Below, piece after piece: positions 53,001-62,431 of a stretch of DNA of 64,000 nt (the stretch's first letter is position 1; every line of letters begins with the position of its first letter). Position numbers and translations under genes: made by a program. The notes under the pieces are model-generated. The model was not told the DNA's origin. It saw nothing but the letters and a program-made list of their open reading frames with translations, and did not search any database. The stretch comes from Roseobacter cerasinus (lineage in GTDB: Bacteria; Pseudomonadota; Alphaproteobacteria; Rhodobacterales; Rhodobacteraceae): assembly GCF_009811755.1 (NCBI RefSeq), contig NZ_BLIV01000003.1, forward strand, positions 310,001 to 374,000. The letters are read 5' to 3'.

Positions 53001-55412
53001 ATGCAAGAGCCTCTGAACGCCTCCTACCCGGTATTGCCGCTGCGCGATATCGTTGTGTTCCCACACATGATTGTCCCCCTCTTTGTCGGCCGCGAAAAAT
53101 CCGTTCGCGCGCTGGAGGAGGTTATGGCGGATGACAAGCAGATCCTGTTGTCGAGCCAGATCGATCCGGGCGTCGATGACCCGGACAGTGATGGCATCTA
53201 CAAGGCCGGGGTGCTGGCCAATGTGCTGCAACTGCTGAAACTGCCTGACGGCACGGTGAAAGTGCTGGTGGAAGGGCAGGCGCGGGTGCGCATTGCCGAA
53301 TACCTCGACAATGACAGCTTCTTCGAAGCGCGGGCTGAGTATCTGACCGAGATGCCGGGCGATCTGGCCACCACCGAGGCGTTGTTGCGCACCGTGTCGG
53401 ACGAGTTCGAGCGCTATGCCAAGGTCAAGAAAAACGTGCCCGAAGAGGCGCTTGCGGCGGTCGGTGAAAGCGCTGAACCGGCAAAGCTGGCCGATCTTGT
53501 GGCGGGTCATCTGGGCATCGAAGTGCATCAGAAGCAGGACTTGCTGGAGACGCTGAGCGTCAGCGAGCGGCTGGAGAAGGTCTATGGCCTGATGCAGGGC
53601 GAGATGTCGGTGCTGCAGGTTGAAAAGAAGATCAAGACGCGCGTGAAGTCCCAGATGGAGCGCACGCAACGCGAGTACTATCTCAACGAACAGATGAAGG
53701 CGATCCAGCAGGAACTGGGCGACGGCGAAGACGGCAAGAACGAGGTCGCCGAGCTCGAAGAAAAGATCGCCGAGACGAAGCTGAGCAAAGAGGCCAAGGA
53801 AAAGGCTGAAGCCGAGATCAAAAAGCTCAAGAATATGAGCCCCATGTCGGCCGAGGCCACCGTGGTGCGCAACTATCTCGACTGGATGCTGTCGATCCCC
53901 TGGGGTGTGAAATCCCGGGTGAAGAAGGATCTTGGTCGCGCGCAGAAGGTCCTGGACGACGACCACTATGGCCTTGAGAAGGTTAAGGAACGCATTGTTG
54001 AATATCTTGCGGTGCAGCAGCGTTCGACCAAGCTGAAAGGCCCGATCATGTGCCTTGTCGGCCCGCCCGGCGTGGGCAAGACGAGCCTGGGCAAATCGGT
54101 GGCGAAGGCCACGGGACGCGAGTTCATTCGCATCAGCTTGGGCGGTGTGCGCGACGAATCCGAGATCCGGGGGCACCGGCGCACCTACATCGGCTCCATG
54201 CCCGGCAAGATCATCCAGGCGTTGAAAAAAGCCAAGACAACCAACCCGCTGATCCTGCTCGACGAGATCGACAAGATGGGGCAGGACTTCCGGGGCGACC
54301 CTGCGTCGGCCATGCTCGAAGTGCTTGACCCGGAACAGAATGGCACCTTCGTGGATCACTATCTGGAGGTCGAATATGACCTTTCGAACGTGATGTTCCT
54401 GACCACGTCTAACAGCTACAACATGCCCGGGCCGCTGCTCGACCGGATGGAGATCATTCCCCTGGCGGGTTATACCGAGGATGAAAAGCGCGAGATCGCG
54501 CGGCAGCATCTGGTGCCGAAGCAGGTGAAGAACCACGGGCTCAAGGCCAAGGAGTTCGCGCTGGAGGAGTCCGCCATCACCGAGATGATCCGCACCTATA
54601 CCCGCGAGGCGGGCGTGCGGAATCTGGAACGTGAGATCGCCAAGGTGGCACGGAAATCGCTGACCAAGATCATCAAGAAAGAGGCTGAGGCGGTCACCGT
54701 CACAGATGAAAACCTTGATGAGTTCCTTGGCGTGAAAAAGTACCGCTATGGTCTGGCCGAAAAAGAGGATCAGATCGGGGTTGTGACCGGATTGGCCTAT
54801 ACTTCGGTCGGCGGTGAATTGCTGAGCATCGAGGCGCTGCGCCTGCCGGGCAAGGGCCGGATGAAAACCACCGGCAAGCTCGGCGACGTGATGAAGGAAT
54901 CGATTGACGCGGCTTCTTCCTATGTGCGGTCGATTAGTCCGCAGATCGGGGTCAAACCGCCGCAGTTCGACAAGATCGACATCCACGTGCACGTGCCGGA
55001 TGGGGCCACGCCTAAAGATGGGCCAAGCGCCGGTCTGGCGATGGTCACATCGATTGTTTCGGTGCTGACCAAGATCCCGGTGCGCAAGGATATTGCGATG
55101 ACCGGGGAGGTTTCCTTGCGCGGCAACGCGATGCCCATCGGTGGCTTGAAGGAGAAGCTGCTTGCTGCGCTTCGTGGCGGGATCACAACGGTTCTGATCC
55201 CCGAAGAGAACGCGAAGGATCTGCCCGAAATTCCAGACAATGTGAAAGAGGGGCTTGAGATCATCCCCGTGACCCATGTGTCCGAGGTGCTCAAACACGC
55301 GCTGACAGAGACACCGGAAGCCATCGATTGGGATCAGGAAGCTGAGGAAGCAGCTGCGGCTGCCGCACTGGCAGGCGCCTCTGACACCGGGGATACAGCC
55401 ACAGCCCATTGA
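53001..55412 (+). CDS. lon: ATP-dependent protease La
   Basis: An 803-residue Lon protease. Residues 8-205 form the substrate-recognition N-domain ([20 protein letters not shown]), and a charged coiled coil follows (about 205-290). The AAA+ module has Walker A (GPPGVGKTS near residue 353) and [10 protein letters not shown], and the serine protease domain has the [11 protein letters not shown]er near 675 and the catalytic Lys in GLKEKLLAA near 718. It degrades misfolded and regulatory proteins in the cytoplasm. Single gene followed by a strong terminator; no clear heat-shock promoter was recognised in the 196 bases before it. Confidence 0.96.
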   Translation: MQEPLNASYPVLPLRDIVVFPHMIVPLFVGREKSVRALEEVMADDKQILLSSQIDPGVDDPDSDGIYKAGVLANVLQLLKLPDGTVKVLVEGQARVRIAEYLDNDSFFEARAEYLTEMPGDLATTEALLRTVSDEFERYAKVKKNVPEEALAAVGESAEPAKLADLVAGHLGIEVHQKQDLLETLSVSERLEKVYGLMQGEMSVLQVEKKIKTRVKSQMERTQREYYLNEQMKAIQQELGDGEDGKNEVAELEEKIAETKLSKEAKEKAEAEIKKLKNMSPMSAEATVVRNYLDWMLSIPWGVKSRVKKDLGRAQKVLDDDHYGLEKVKERIVEYLAVQQRSTKLKGPIMCLVGPPGVGKTSLGKSVAKATGREFIRISLGGVRDESEIRGHRRTYIGSMPGKIIQALKKAKTTNPLILLDEIDKMGQDFRGDPASAMLEVLDPEQNGTFVDHYLEVEYDLSNVMFLTTSNSYNMPGPLLDRMEIIPLAGYTEDEKREIARQHLVPKQVKNHGLKAKEFALEESAITEMIRTYTREAGVRNLEREIAKVARKSLTKIIKKEAEAVTVTDENLDEFLGVKKYRYGLAEKEDQIGVVTGLAYTSVGGELLSIEALRLPGKGRMKTTGKLGDVMKESIDAASSYVRSISPQIGVKPPQFDKIDIHVHVPDGATPKDGPSAGLAMVTSIVSVLTKIPVRKDIAMTGEVSLRGNAMPIGGLKEKLLAALRGGITTVLIPEENAKDLPEIPDNVKEGLEIIPVTHVSEVLKHALTETPEAIDWDQEAEEAAAAAALAGASDTGDTATAH

Positions 55413-55434
55413 GGCCCTGAAAAATGCGATCCGA

Positions 55435-55463
55435 CGCGGCCCTCCGGGGCCGCGTTTGATTTT
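55435..55463 (+). terminator. Terminator of lon
   Basis: Stem CGCGGCC (55435-55441) with GGCCGCG (55448-55454), a further C-G pair inside, then TTTGATTTT. It lies 22 bases after the lon stop. Confidence 0.8.
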
Positions 55464-55622
55464 GTAGTCGTGATTTTTACAAATGCGGAGGGGGAAGGGC
55501 GCGGACGGGGTACCAGCCCGGCCCCATTGCGAGGTGATCGCAGCCAACTGCGGTGATGCAGCATCGAAATCTACTCGGCGCCTCTTGCATGGCCAGACGG
55601 TTTTGAGTAGGTAACCGGCCAC

Positions 55623-55697
55623 GGGTGATTAGCTCAGTGGTAGAGCGCTTCGTTCACATCGAAGATGTCAGGAGTTCAAATCTCTTATCACCCACCA
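55623..55697 (+). tRNA. tRNA-Val (anticodon CAC)
   Basis: 75 bases including an encoded CCA. Acceptor arms GGGTGAT/ATCACCC; D-arm with AGCTCAGTGGTAGAGC; anticodon stem CTTCG/CGAAG around loop TTCACAT, giving anticodon CAC (Val, GUG); T-arm GGAGTTCAAATCTC. The structure is complete. Confidence 0.95.
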
Positions 55698-55768
55698 TTT
55701 TCCCCGCGTTTTCGCTCTTTTTCAGGTGAGATCATCTTTGATCGCGGGTGATCGAGGGCCCGATCGCA

Positions 55769-56371
55769 ATGAACAAAGGACACTTCATCCGCGTGTATCC
55801 CCCCGTCTATATTCTGCGTCACGGTCAGACCGAATGGAATGCACAGCACCGGATCCAGGGGGGGCTGGATTCGCCGCTGACCAAGCTGGGGCGGACACAG
55901 GCGCAGATGCAGCGGACGCTGTTGCAGGACTGCGACCTGGACGGCTACCACGCTATCTGCAGCCCGCAGGGACGTGCATTGCAGACCGCTGCGATTGCTC
56001 TGGAGGGGCTGGTCCCGCGCATCGAGACGGATGTGCGGCTGGCTGAGATTGGGGTTGGCGTTTGGGAGGGTCTGTCGCGCACTGACCTGACGAGAGATCG
56101 CGTGGTGGACGAAAGCGAAGAGAGCGCGCTTGACCTCTACGATAGAGCCCCCGGTGGCGAGGGGTTTGTGGCCCTGCGCGCGCGCTGTCTGTCGTTTATG
56201 GACAGCCTTCCGGGTCCTGCGGTGCTGGTCACCCATGGCATCACCTCCCGCATGCTGCGCCTGATTGCACTTGATATGGATATCAGCGAAATCGGCACGT
56301 TGCCCGGTGGTCAAGGGGTGATCTATCACCTGCAAGACGGCACAATGCAGAAGCTGTCGATAGGGGCTTGA
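55769..56371 (+). CDS. Histidine phosphatase family protein (phosphoglycerate mutase-like)
   Basis: A 200-residue phosphatase. The catalytic loop is LRHGQTEWNAQHRIQGG (phospho-His), followed by SPQGRALQTAAIA. The acid/base segment is EIGVGVWEGL and the second His is in VTHGITSRML. Start ATG 55769 is preferred to an in-frame GTG at 55748. It may dephosphorylate sugar phosphates, nucleotides or cobalamin precursors; context (between two tRNA genes) gives no hint of substrate. Confidence 0.85.
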   Translation: MNKGHFIRVYPPVYILRHGQTEWNAQHRIQGGLDSPLTKLGRTQAQMQRTLLQDCDLDGYHAICSPQGRALQTAAIALEGLVPRIETDVRLAEIGVGVWEGLSRTDLTRDRVVDESEESALDLYDRAPGGEGFVALRARCLSFMDSLPGPAVLVTHGITSRMLRLIALDMDISEIGTLPGGQGVIYHLQDGTMQKLSIGA

Positions 56372-56405
56372 AGCGCACGGGCAGTTTGGGTAAACCGCGC
56401 GGGCC

Positions 56406-56481
<76 letters not shown>

Positions 56482-56866
56482 CCGCCCCCGCGTCACTATC
56501 ATTGGATTGAGTGGTCTTTTGCCGACTCATCAGCCCGTTTGTGTCCTGTTACAGCATGGACACATGGGGCGCCCCGTGCGTGACGGGAAACGACAGGATA
56601 TGGATGCTCTCGGTGCATTGGTCTGACACTGGTTATCGGCAGTCGATGACGGTGTAGCGGAAGATGGCTCTCAGAGCCGCGGGCCTCGAATTTGTGAGCT
56701 TCTTTGCCGAATGTGCCGCTTCGTCGGTCGTGTTTACCAACGCCGACCAAAGAGTGGCCGAGCAGGCGCGCTGCAGGCGAAAGATCAGATCATCTATAGC
56801 TGCACGAGATGAGATAGCTCAACGTATTGAGTGACATCGAAACCCGCCGGCGCGTCGCCAAAGGCT
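56482..56866. other. Gene-free interval
   Basis: No gene, tRNA-end repeat or transposase fragment was recognised in these 385 bases between the tRNA and the M48 protease gene. Open frames here are short and show no family motif. Confidence 0.55.
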
Positions 56867-57556
56867 TCACTGTGCAGGCGCCCATTTGGTTTCGAGTGCG
56901 CGCAAGGCGGCGATCCGCTCTTCGGTTTTTGGGTGGCTGAGCAGCCAGGCCGGGGCTGTTCCGCCGTTGCTCTGGGTCAATGCGTCCAGTTTTTGGAACA
57001 GGCTGATTTGGGGGGCGACGCCGATCCCGGCCTTGGTCAGCAGGGCGGCGGCGTAGGCGTCCGCCTCATACTCGTCTGATCGCGACAGGCGTGCGGCCAG
57101 CAGGCTGGTGAGCAGGCCCGCGATCCAAGGACCCACACCGGGGATGAAACGGCCGAGCACCATGGCCAGTGCGGTGCGCAGCGCGTTCTGGCCCGAGAAG
57201 TCGATCATCCGCCTGCGGGAGTGGCCCAGGGCCACGTGGCCCATTTCATGCGCGATGACGCTGGCCAGTTCGTCTCCGGTCACCTCGCCTGCGCGGAACT
57301 TGTTGTAGAACCCGCGCGTGATGAAAATGCGCCCGTCAGGCGCGGCCAGCCCGTTCACCGGGTCGATCTCGTAGATGTGCACACGGAGGCGCGGCAGATC
57401 GAGAGCGGCGGCCATCCGGTCCATCAGCACCCTGAGCATCGGGTCCGCCAGTTCCGTTGATTGCGCATCCAACTGTTTTGCCGTGCGCCATGCGGAAAAC
57501 CGGTAGATGACTACCCCGTAGAGGATGGCCAACAGGATGGGCATAAGTTTGATCAT
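56867..57556 (-). CDS. M48-family zinc metalloprotease
   Basis: A 229-residue membrane-linked peptidase. An N-terminal helix (about 4-20) is followed by the Zn site VIAHEMGHVALGH (HExxH) near residue 105, and the third ligand Glu is in SRSDEYEADAYAAALL near 160. It resembles the HtpX/Oma1 branch and would degrade damaged membrane or periplasm-facing proteins. It stands alone between a tRNA and the VWA gene and is transcribed leftward. Confidence 0.88.
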   Translation of the reverse strand: MIKLMPILLAILYGVVIYRFSAWRTAKQLDAQSTELADPMLRVLMDRMAAALDLPRLRVHIYEIDPVNGLAAPDGRIFITRGFYNKFRAGEVTGDELASVIAHEMGHVALGHSRRRMIDFSGQNALRTALAMVLGRFIPGVGPWIAGLLTSLLAARLSRSDEYEADAYAAALLTKAGIGVAPQISLFQKLDALTQSNGGTAPAWLLSHPKTEERIAALRALETKWAPAQ

Positions 57557-57599
57557 GGGGTGAATATGGGACCGGGGGGCGCTTGCGGCAAGTTCAGGT

Positions 57600-57631
57600 G
57601 CCTCCGGCGGGGATATTTTTGGCCAAGAGAA
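57600..57631. repeat. Roseobacter-type repeat, copy 2 (left half only)
   Basis: GCCTCCGGCGGGGATATTTT followed by TGGCCAAGAGAA differs by one base from copy 1 at 49513-49544. It begins five bases after the VWA-gene stop and lacks the right-hand inverted half. Confidence 0.75.
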
Positions 57632-57636
57632 GGACG

Positions 57637-58824
57637 CTAGCGGCTGAGTACTTTCATGCCCGCCTCGATCCCCGAAAGTGTCATGGGCACCATGGCCGCG
57701 GGGCCGATCAGCTCCTGGATCATCGAGATGGATTGCGTGTAGGGCCAGTATTTTTCCGGCACCGGGTTGATCCAGAGGGTCGCGGGCCAGTGATCGCGCA
57801 GGCGTGTGAGCCAGACAGCACCGCTTTCCTCGTTCCAGTGCTCATTGGCGCCGCCGGCGTAGGCGATCTCGTAAGGGGACATGGAGGCGTCGCCCACAAA
57901 GATGCATTTGTAGTCGGGACCATATGTGCGCAGCACCTCATGGGTCGGGATCTGTGCGTCCCAGCGGCGGCGGTTGTCGCGCCAGAGCCCTTCGTAGATG
58001 CAGTTGTGGAAGTAGTAGTAGTCCATATGTTTGAATTCGGCACGGGCGGCGGAGAAGAGCTCCTCGACGACTTTGATATGCGAGTCCATGGAGCCGCCGA
58101 CGTCGAGAAACAGCAGCACCTTGACCGCGTTGCGCCGCTCGGGCCGGGTTTTCACGTCAAGATAGCCGTGCTCGGCCGTGGCGCGGATGGTGCCGCCCAG
58201 GTCCAGCTCTTCCTCTGCGCCGTCGCGGGCCCAGCGGCGCAGGCGTTTCAGCGCCACCTTGATGTTACGGGTGCCGAGTTCGACCGTGTCGTCGAGGTTG
58301 CGAAATTCTCGTTTGTCCCAGACCTTGGTGGCGCGCTGGTGGCGTGAGCGGTCCTGCCCAATGCGCACGCCTTCGGGGTTGTAGCCATAGGCACCGAAGG
58401 GGGAGGTGCCGGCGGTGCCGATCCATTTGTTACCGCCCTGATGGCGGCTTTTCTGTTCCTCCATCCGCTTCTTCAGCGTTTCCATCAGCTTGTCAAAGCC
58501 GCCCATGGCTTCAATCTCGGCCTTCTCTTCCGGGCTGAGGTGCTTTTCGGCCATCTTTTCGAGCCAGTCGCGGGGGATGTCGACCGCCTCCAGCACGGCG
58601 TCGGTTGGGATGTCCTCCAGCCCCGAAAAAGCGGTGGCAAAGGCGCGGTCGAATTTGTCGATGTGGCGCTCGTCTTTCACGAGGGTGAGGCGGGCGAGGT
58701 AATAGAAGGCCTCGACGTCATAGGTGGCCAGCCCCGCCTGCAGCCCTTCGAGAAACGACAGAAACTCCCGCAGCGACACGGGCACAGCGGCCTTTCGCAG
58801 AGCATCGAAGAAGGGCAGGAACAT
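57637..58824 (-). CDS. VWA-domain protein (CoxE-like), partner of MoxR ATPase
   Basis: A 395-residue cytoplasmic protein. The C-terminal half is a von Willebrand A domain with a modified metal site (LLFLDVGGSMDSHIKVVEEL, MIDAS DxGxS) and GDASMSPYEIAYAGG. The N-terminal half is helical. CoxE/YehP-like VWA proteins act with a MoxR AAA+ ATPase to insert metals or remodel enzymes. Here the MoxR gene is two kilobases upstream on the same strand, with four genes in the same run. Its 3' end is followed by a copy of the palindromic repeat. Confidence 0.85.
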   Translation of the reverse strand: MFLPFFDALRKAAVPVSLREFLSFLEGLQAGLATYDVEAFYYLARLTLVKDERHIDKFDRAFATAFSGLEDIPTDAVLEAVDIPRDWLEKMAEKHLSPEEKAEIEAMGGFDKLMETLKKRMEEQKSRHQGGNKWIGTAGTSPFGAYGYNPEGVRIGQDRSRHQRATKVWDKREFRNLDDTVELGTRNIKVALKRLRRWARDGAEEELDLGGTIRATAEHGYLDVKTRPERRNAVKVLLFLDVGGSMDSHIKVVEELFSAARAEFKHMDYYYFHNCIYEGLWRDNRRRWDAQIPTHEVLRTYGPDYKCIFVGDASMSPYEIAYAGGANEHWNEESGAVWLTRLRDHWPATLWINPVPEKYWPYTQSISMIQELIGPAAMVPMTLSGIEAGMKVLSR

Positions 58825-58831
58825 CAGGCGG

Positions 58832-58999
58832 CTACCCCATCATGCGCAGAAAGACGATGGAGCCCAACATGTACAGCAACGTGAAGATCAGCGCATAAAC
58901 GGCGGCATATTGCGCGATGTCCTTGCGGTTGCCCTTGCGGCGTGCGGCGGTCACCCCGCCGATGAGTGCGCCCAGAATGGTGACGCCAATCCCGATCAT
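58832..58999 (-). CDS. Small membrane protein in the MoxR-VWA run
   Basis: A 55-residue protein starting MIGIGVTILGALIGG and ending in a second hydrophobic stretch (LIFTLLYMLGSIVFL). A basic loop, RRKGNRK, sits between the two helices. It ends seven bases before the VWA start and begins 16 bases after the DUF2927 stop, so it is co-transcribed. Function unknown. Confidence 0.75.
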   Translation of the reverse strand: MIGIGVTILGALIGGVTAARRKGNRKDIAQYAAVYALIFTLLYMLGSIVFLRMMG

Positions 59000-59015
59000 A
59001 GCTTTCCCCGTTCGC

Positions 59016-60380
59016 TTATGTGGGCGTGTTCAACGGGTTTAGGTTTGCGATCTCGCGTTGCCTGGCCCGCACGGCCCAATCTGGTCCGAACCCGTAGCGC
59101 GCCCACCCCAGACTGTCCAGCCGCACACGTGCGGCTTGCGCGTCGCGGCCCGTGAGGCTGAGCGCTTCGGAGCGCATCAGTTGCAGCGTGGCCAGCAAAG
59201 ATGCGTTCTGTGCGGCGCGGGCCGGCTCAAGGTGGGGAGCAATGCGGCGCAGGGCACGGGCGCCGTTGCCTTCGGTCAGGTCATAGGCTGCGAGTTGTGT
59301 GGCGACATAAGCGCGGTGCAGGTGGGTGTCAGGGGACCTTGCATAGAGCGTGTCAGCGGCCTGAAAATGACGGAGGGCGATCGCGGCGTCTGTCGCCTGC
59401 AGCGTGCGGCCAAGGGCGTAATGCGCAAAGGCGAGGCGCAGATCGGTCCAGCCTTCCTGCTGCGCGATGGCAACCGCGCGCTGCGCTGCGGCCCGCCGGG
59501 TGGACGGTCCGGCTCCTGGGCCAAGAGCTGTCTGGATGGCCTCCTGCCAGGCGCGGGGCGTTGGGGTCGTGGGCGCGCGCCGTGCTGTGCGGCCCGCCGG
59601 ATTGATCCGCGCGAAGATCGCAGGCAGACGACGGGCCACCTCGGCCTGCGACATACCGGAGCGGAGCTCCGGCGCGTAGGTGGCGCGCAGGATCAGCATG
59701 TCGAAAGGGGTCAGCACCGCGTGCACATTGTCATCATTGAAGACGGAGTTGGGCAGGCGGTAGAGATCGTTCAGCGGGCCAAGCGCCTGTGCCAGCTCTT
59801 CGTGCAGGCAGTCGCGCGCCTCTTGCGGGCTGGCGTCGCTGGGCAGGAAAATCGCAAGCCGCTCGCGTGTTTGCAAGGCGGCCCAGTTGGTCTCGGGACT
59901 GCGGCGCGCGCCCCTGTACTCCTGCAAAGACCCGACGTTGGGCACGACAAAACAGGCGGCCTGAGGCAGCAGCCGCCGGATGTCCTTGCCGGGAACGGCT
60001 TGGATGGTGATGTTGGCTTGCGCACTTTCAGTTGTGCGAATGGGGATGCTGGCCTCATCGCGTAGCCGCGCCAGTAGGGCGCTCAGATCAGCGGCGAGGG
60101 TCGGCGGCGGGGTCCCGGTGACGCGCAGTGTGATCGGCCCTTCAAAGCGGGTCAGGATGGGCAGAACGCGGCCACTCTCCATCCGAAACGACAGGTCGAG
60201 GAAATCCTGCGCCAGGTCGGCGTTGGCGATGGGGGCTCCCGTGACGCGGGCGCGGCCAAAGCTCTTCATCGGTGGCAGAGTGCTGTCTGCGATCACCGCG
60301 CGCGAGGGCGGGGCGGTCTGGCTCGCAGGCGCGCAGGCGCTGAGCAGCATCATCAGGCCCAGGATGGCCCGGCGCTTCAT
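59016..60380 (-). CDS. DUF2927-domain lipoprotein
   Basis: A 454-residue secreted lipoprotein: lipobox MMLLSAC with the lipidated Cys near 16. Residues 45-245 form a DUF2927 domain, common in Rhodobacteraceae, with PNVGSLQEYRGARR and the acidic-His segment LHEELAQALG that may bind metal. Residues 270-440 are Ala/Arg-rich helical repeats of TPR-like appearance. It overlaps the GNAT gene by four bases. Function is unknown; a cell-envelope peptidase-like role is possible but unproved. Confidence 0.8.
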   Translation of the reverse strand: MKRRAILGLMMLLSACAPASQTAPPSRAVIADSTLPPMKSFGRARVTGAPIANADLAQDFLDLSFRMESGRVLPILTRFEGPITLRVTGTPPPTLAADLSALLARLRDEASIPIRTTESAQANITIQAVPGKDIRRLLPQAACFVVPNVGSLQEYRGARRSPETNWAALQTRERLAIFLPSDASPQEARDCLHEELAQALGPLNDLYRLPNSVFNDDNVHAVLTPFDMLILRATYAPELRSGMSQAEVARRLPAIFARINPAGRTARRAPTTPTPRAWQEAIQTALGPGAGPSTRRAAAQRAVAIAQQEGWTDLRLAFAHYALGRTLQATDAAIALRHFQAADTLYARSPDTHLHRAYVATQLAAYDLTEGNGARALRRIAPHLEPARAAQNASLLATLQLMRSEALSLTGRDAQAARVRLDSLGWARYGFGPDWAVRARQREIANLNPLNTPT

Positions 60381-60832
60381 GTCCGGTTGTACTTGATGAA
60401 GGGCGTCTTCACGCCGATGCGGTCATAAAGCTGCCGCGCGGTGGTGTTGAACTCCTGTGTCAACCAGTAGACGCCCGGTGCGCTGGTCGCATCCGCGGCC
60501 TCATACACCGCCTCGATCAGAGCGCGGCCGACGCCTTTGCCCCGCACAGCGGGGTCTGCATAGAGGTCCTGCAGATAGCAGACGTTTTCTTCTGACCAGC
60601 CGTGCCTGTGGAAGAGATAATGGGTCAGCCCCACAAGCCGCCCGTCCAGCTCGGCCACGAGGCCGCTGTAATCCTGCTGGTCATCGCCGAGAAGGCGGTC
60701 GAAGTAGAGATCGAAGATCGCTTGGGGACGTGTCGTCTCGTAGTACGCGAGATACGCCGTCCAGAGTGCGGCCCACTCTGCCTTGTCCTCAATGCGCAAG
60801 GGGCGCACGGTGACACCTGTAAGGTCTGCCAT
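60377..60832 (-). CDS. GNAT-family N-acetyltransferase
   Basis: A 151-residue acetyltransferase. Motif A reads LQDLYADPAVRGKGVGRALIE, shown for VRGKGVGRALIE, the acetyl-CoA pyrophosphate loop. TTARQLYDRIG is the C-terminal motif B. Start at 60832 (MADLTGVTVRPL) is chosen because it opens the first beta strand. It lies between MoxR and DUF2927 in the same operon. Acceptor unknown. Confidence 0.87.
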   Translation of the reverse strand: MADLTGVTVRPLRIEDKAEWAALWTAYLAYYETTRPQAIFDLYFDRLLGDDQQDYSGLVAELDGRLVGLTHYLFHRHGWSEENVCYLQDLYADPAVRGKGVGRALIEAVYEAADATSAPGVYWLTQEFNTTARQLYDRIGVKTPFIKYNRT

Positions 60833-60926
60833 GGTTTTTGCCTGCCAATATGCCTCCTGTCCGCAGTCTTGACGCCGCAGATCATGGCCAAAGCTTAGAC
60901 GGCAGCCCGGCTCATGGCAAGCTGGC

Positions 60927-61766
60927 TCAGCGCCCGCTGCGCGCCATGAAGGCGAGACGCTCAAACAGATGCACGTCCTGCTCGTTCTTCAAAAGCGCCC
61001 CGTGCAGCCTGGGCAGCGAATTGGCGCCGGAGGTCTTGAGGTCTTCGGCGGTCAGATCTTCGGCCAGCAGCAGCTTGAGCCAGTCCAGCACTTCGGAGGT
61101 GGAGGGTTTTTTCTTCAGCCCCGCCTGCTCGCGGATCTCGTAGAACTGCGTCAGCGCGGTGGTCAGCAGCGCGTCCTTGATGCCGGGGAAGTGGACTTCG
61201 ACAATCGCGCGCAGGGTCTCCATCTCGGGAAAGCGGATGTAGTGAAAGAAGCAGCGGCGCAGGAAGGCGTCGGGCAGCTCTTTTTCGTTGTTCGAGGTGA
61301 TGATCACGATGGGGCGGTGGCGCGCCTTGATGGTTTCGCCGGTCTCGTAGACGAAGAATTCCATCTTATCGAGTTCCTGCAACAGGTCGTTGGGGAACTC
61401 GATATCCGCCTTGTCGATCTCGTCGATCAGCAGCACCACCTTTTGGCCGGCCTCGAAGGCCTCCCAGAGCTTGCCTTTGCGGATGTAGTTGGCCACATCC
61501 TGCACCCGCTCATCGCCCAGCTGGCTGTCGCGCAGGCGGCTGACGGCGTCATATTCGTACAGGCCTTGCTGGGCGCGGGTTGTGGATTTGATGTTCCACT
61601 CAATCATAGGCAGATCAAGCGCCGCGCTGACCTGGCGCGCCAGTTCGGTCTTGCCGGTGCCGGGCTCGCCTTTGACGAGAAGAGGCCGCTCCAGCGTGAC
61701 AGCCGCGTTAACCGCGATTGTCAGATCATCTGTCGCAATGTAGTCGGCGGTGCCCTCGAATTTCAT
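60927..61766 (-). CDS. MoxR-family AAA+ ATPase
   Basis: A 279-residue ATPase: Walker A VKGEPGTGKTELARQ, Walker B VVLLIDEIDKADIEFPNDLL, sensor 1 ITSNNEKELPDAFLRRC and a C-terminal lid. It is the CoxD-like ATPase that pairs with CoxE-like VWA proteins such as the one at 57637. The pair is used to mature metalloenzymes or remodel complexes. It heads the leftward run moxR-GNAT-DUF2927-small-VWA. Confidence 0.9.
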   Translation of the reverse strand: MKFEGTADYIATDDLTIAVNAAVTLERPLLVKGEPGTGKTELARQVSAALDLPMIEWNIKSTTRAQQGLYEYDAVSRLRDSQLGDERVQDVANYIRKGKLWEAFEAGQKVVLLIDEIDKADIEFPNDLLQELDKMEFFVYETGETIKARHRPIVIITSNNEKELPDAFLRRCFFHYIRFPEMETLRAIVEVHFPGIKDALLTTALTQFYEIREQAGLKKKPSTSEVLDWLKLLLAEDLTAEDLKTSGANSLPRLHGALLKNEQDVHLFERLAFMARSGR

Positions 61767-61932
61767 GTGTTGTCAACCCCTTGTGACGCGCTGAATTGTG
61801 ATGCTTTTAGCCCCATTTCTGCCGCATTGTGTAGTGACAATCGGCAGGACGTAAGGTAGATCGTCCGCAGGGGGCGCTTGGCCTAGGGACAAGTAGCGAA
61901 TGACAAATGTTAGCCATGTTGAGGGGACGTCA

Positions 61933-62355
61933 ATGAAACAGGAGCTGTTTCTGCCGGATGACTATCGTCCGGCTGAAGACGAGCCGTTCATGAACGAACG
62001 ACAAGTCGAATATTTCCGTCGCAAACTGCTGAACTGGCGCGCCGAGCTTCTGGCGGGCAGCCGGGATACCATCGAAGGCCTGCAGGACGGCACACGCAAC
62101 ATTCCGGATGTGGCGGATCGCGCGTCCGAAGAGACCGACCGCGCGCTGGAGCTGCGCACCCGGGACCGTCAGCGCAAGCTGGTGAGCAAGATCGACGGTG
62201 CGCTGCGCCGCATCGAAGAGGGGGAGTTCGGATATTGCTCGGTGACGGGTGAGCCCATTTCACTGAAACGTCTGGATGCGCGGCCCATCGCCACTATGAG
62301 CCTTGAGGCGCAAGAGCGTCATGAGCGGCGCGAAAAGGTGCACCGCGACGATTGA
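61933..62355 (+). CDS. dksA: DksA-type RNA polymerase-binding factor
   Basis: A 140-residue stringent-response regulator that binds the RNA polymerase secondary channel with ppGpp. The coiled coil is residues 18-95, with a tip segment DVADRASEETDRALELRTRDR, shown for ASEETDRALE. The globular part has EEGEFGYCSVTGEPISLKRL. Only one of the usual four zinc-finger Cys is present, a variant seen in other Rhodobacterales. It starts at 61933 after GGGG and is followed by a strong terminator. Confidence 0.92.
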   Translation: MKQELFLPDDYRPAEDEPFMNERQVEYFRRKLLNWRAELLAGSRDTIEGLQDGTRNIPDVADRASEETDRALELRTRDRQRKLVSKIDGALRRIEEGEFGYCSVTGEPISLKRLDARPIATMSLEAQERHERREKVHRDD

Positions 62356-62386
62356 TCCGCTGTGATCTGACATTGAAGAATGCGAA

Positions 62387-62416
62387 AACGCCGGAGCTGA
62401 GACTTCGGCGTTTTTT
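62387..62416 (+). terminator. Terminator of dksA
   Basis: AACGCCG (62387-62393) pairs with CGGCGTT (62406-62412), followed by a T-rich run to 62416. The ribosome site of the next gene begins right after it. Confidence 0.85.
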
Positions 62417-62431
62417 GTTGCAGGAGAGGTG

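Noticed and set aside
52848-55622. Very long minus-strand frame opposite lon
   Set aside because: It is an antisense shadow of lon in GC-rich sequence; its protein shows no domain and no start signal.
56499-56750. 83-codon minus-strand frame after the tRNA-Val
   Set aside because: No recognisable domain, biased composition and no ribosome site.
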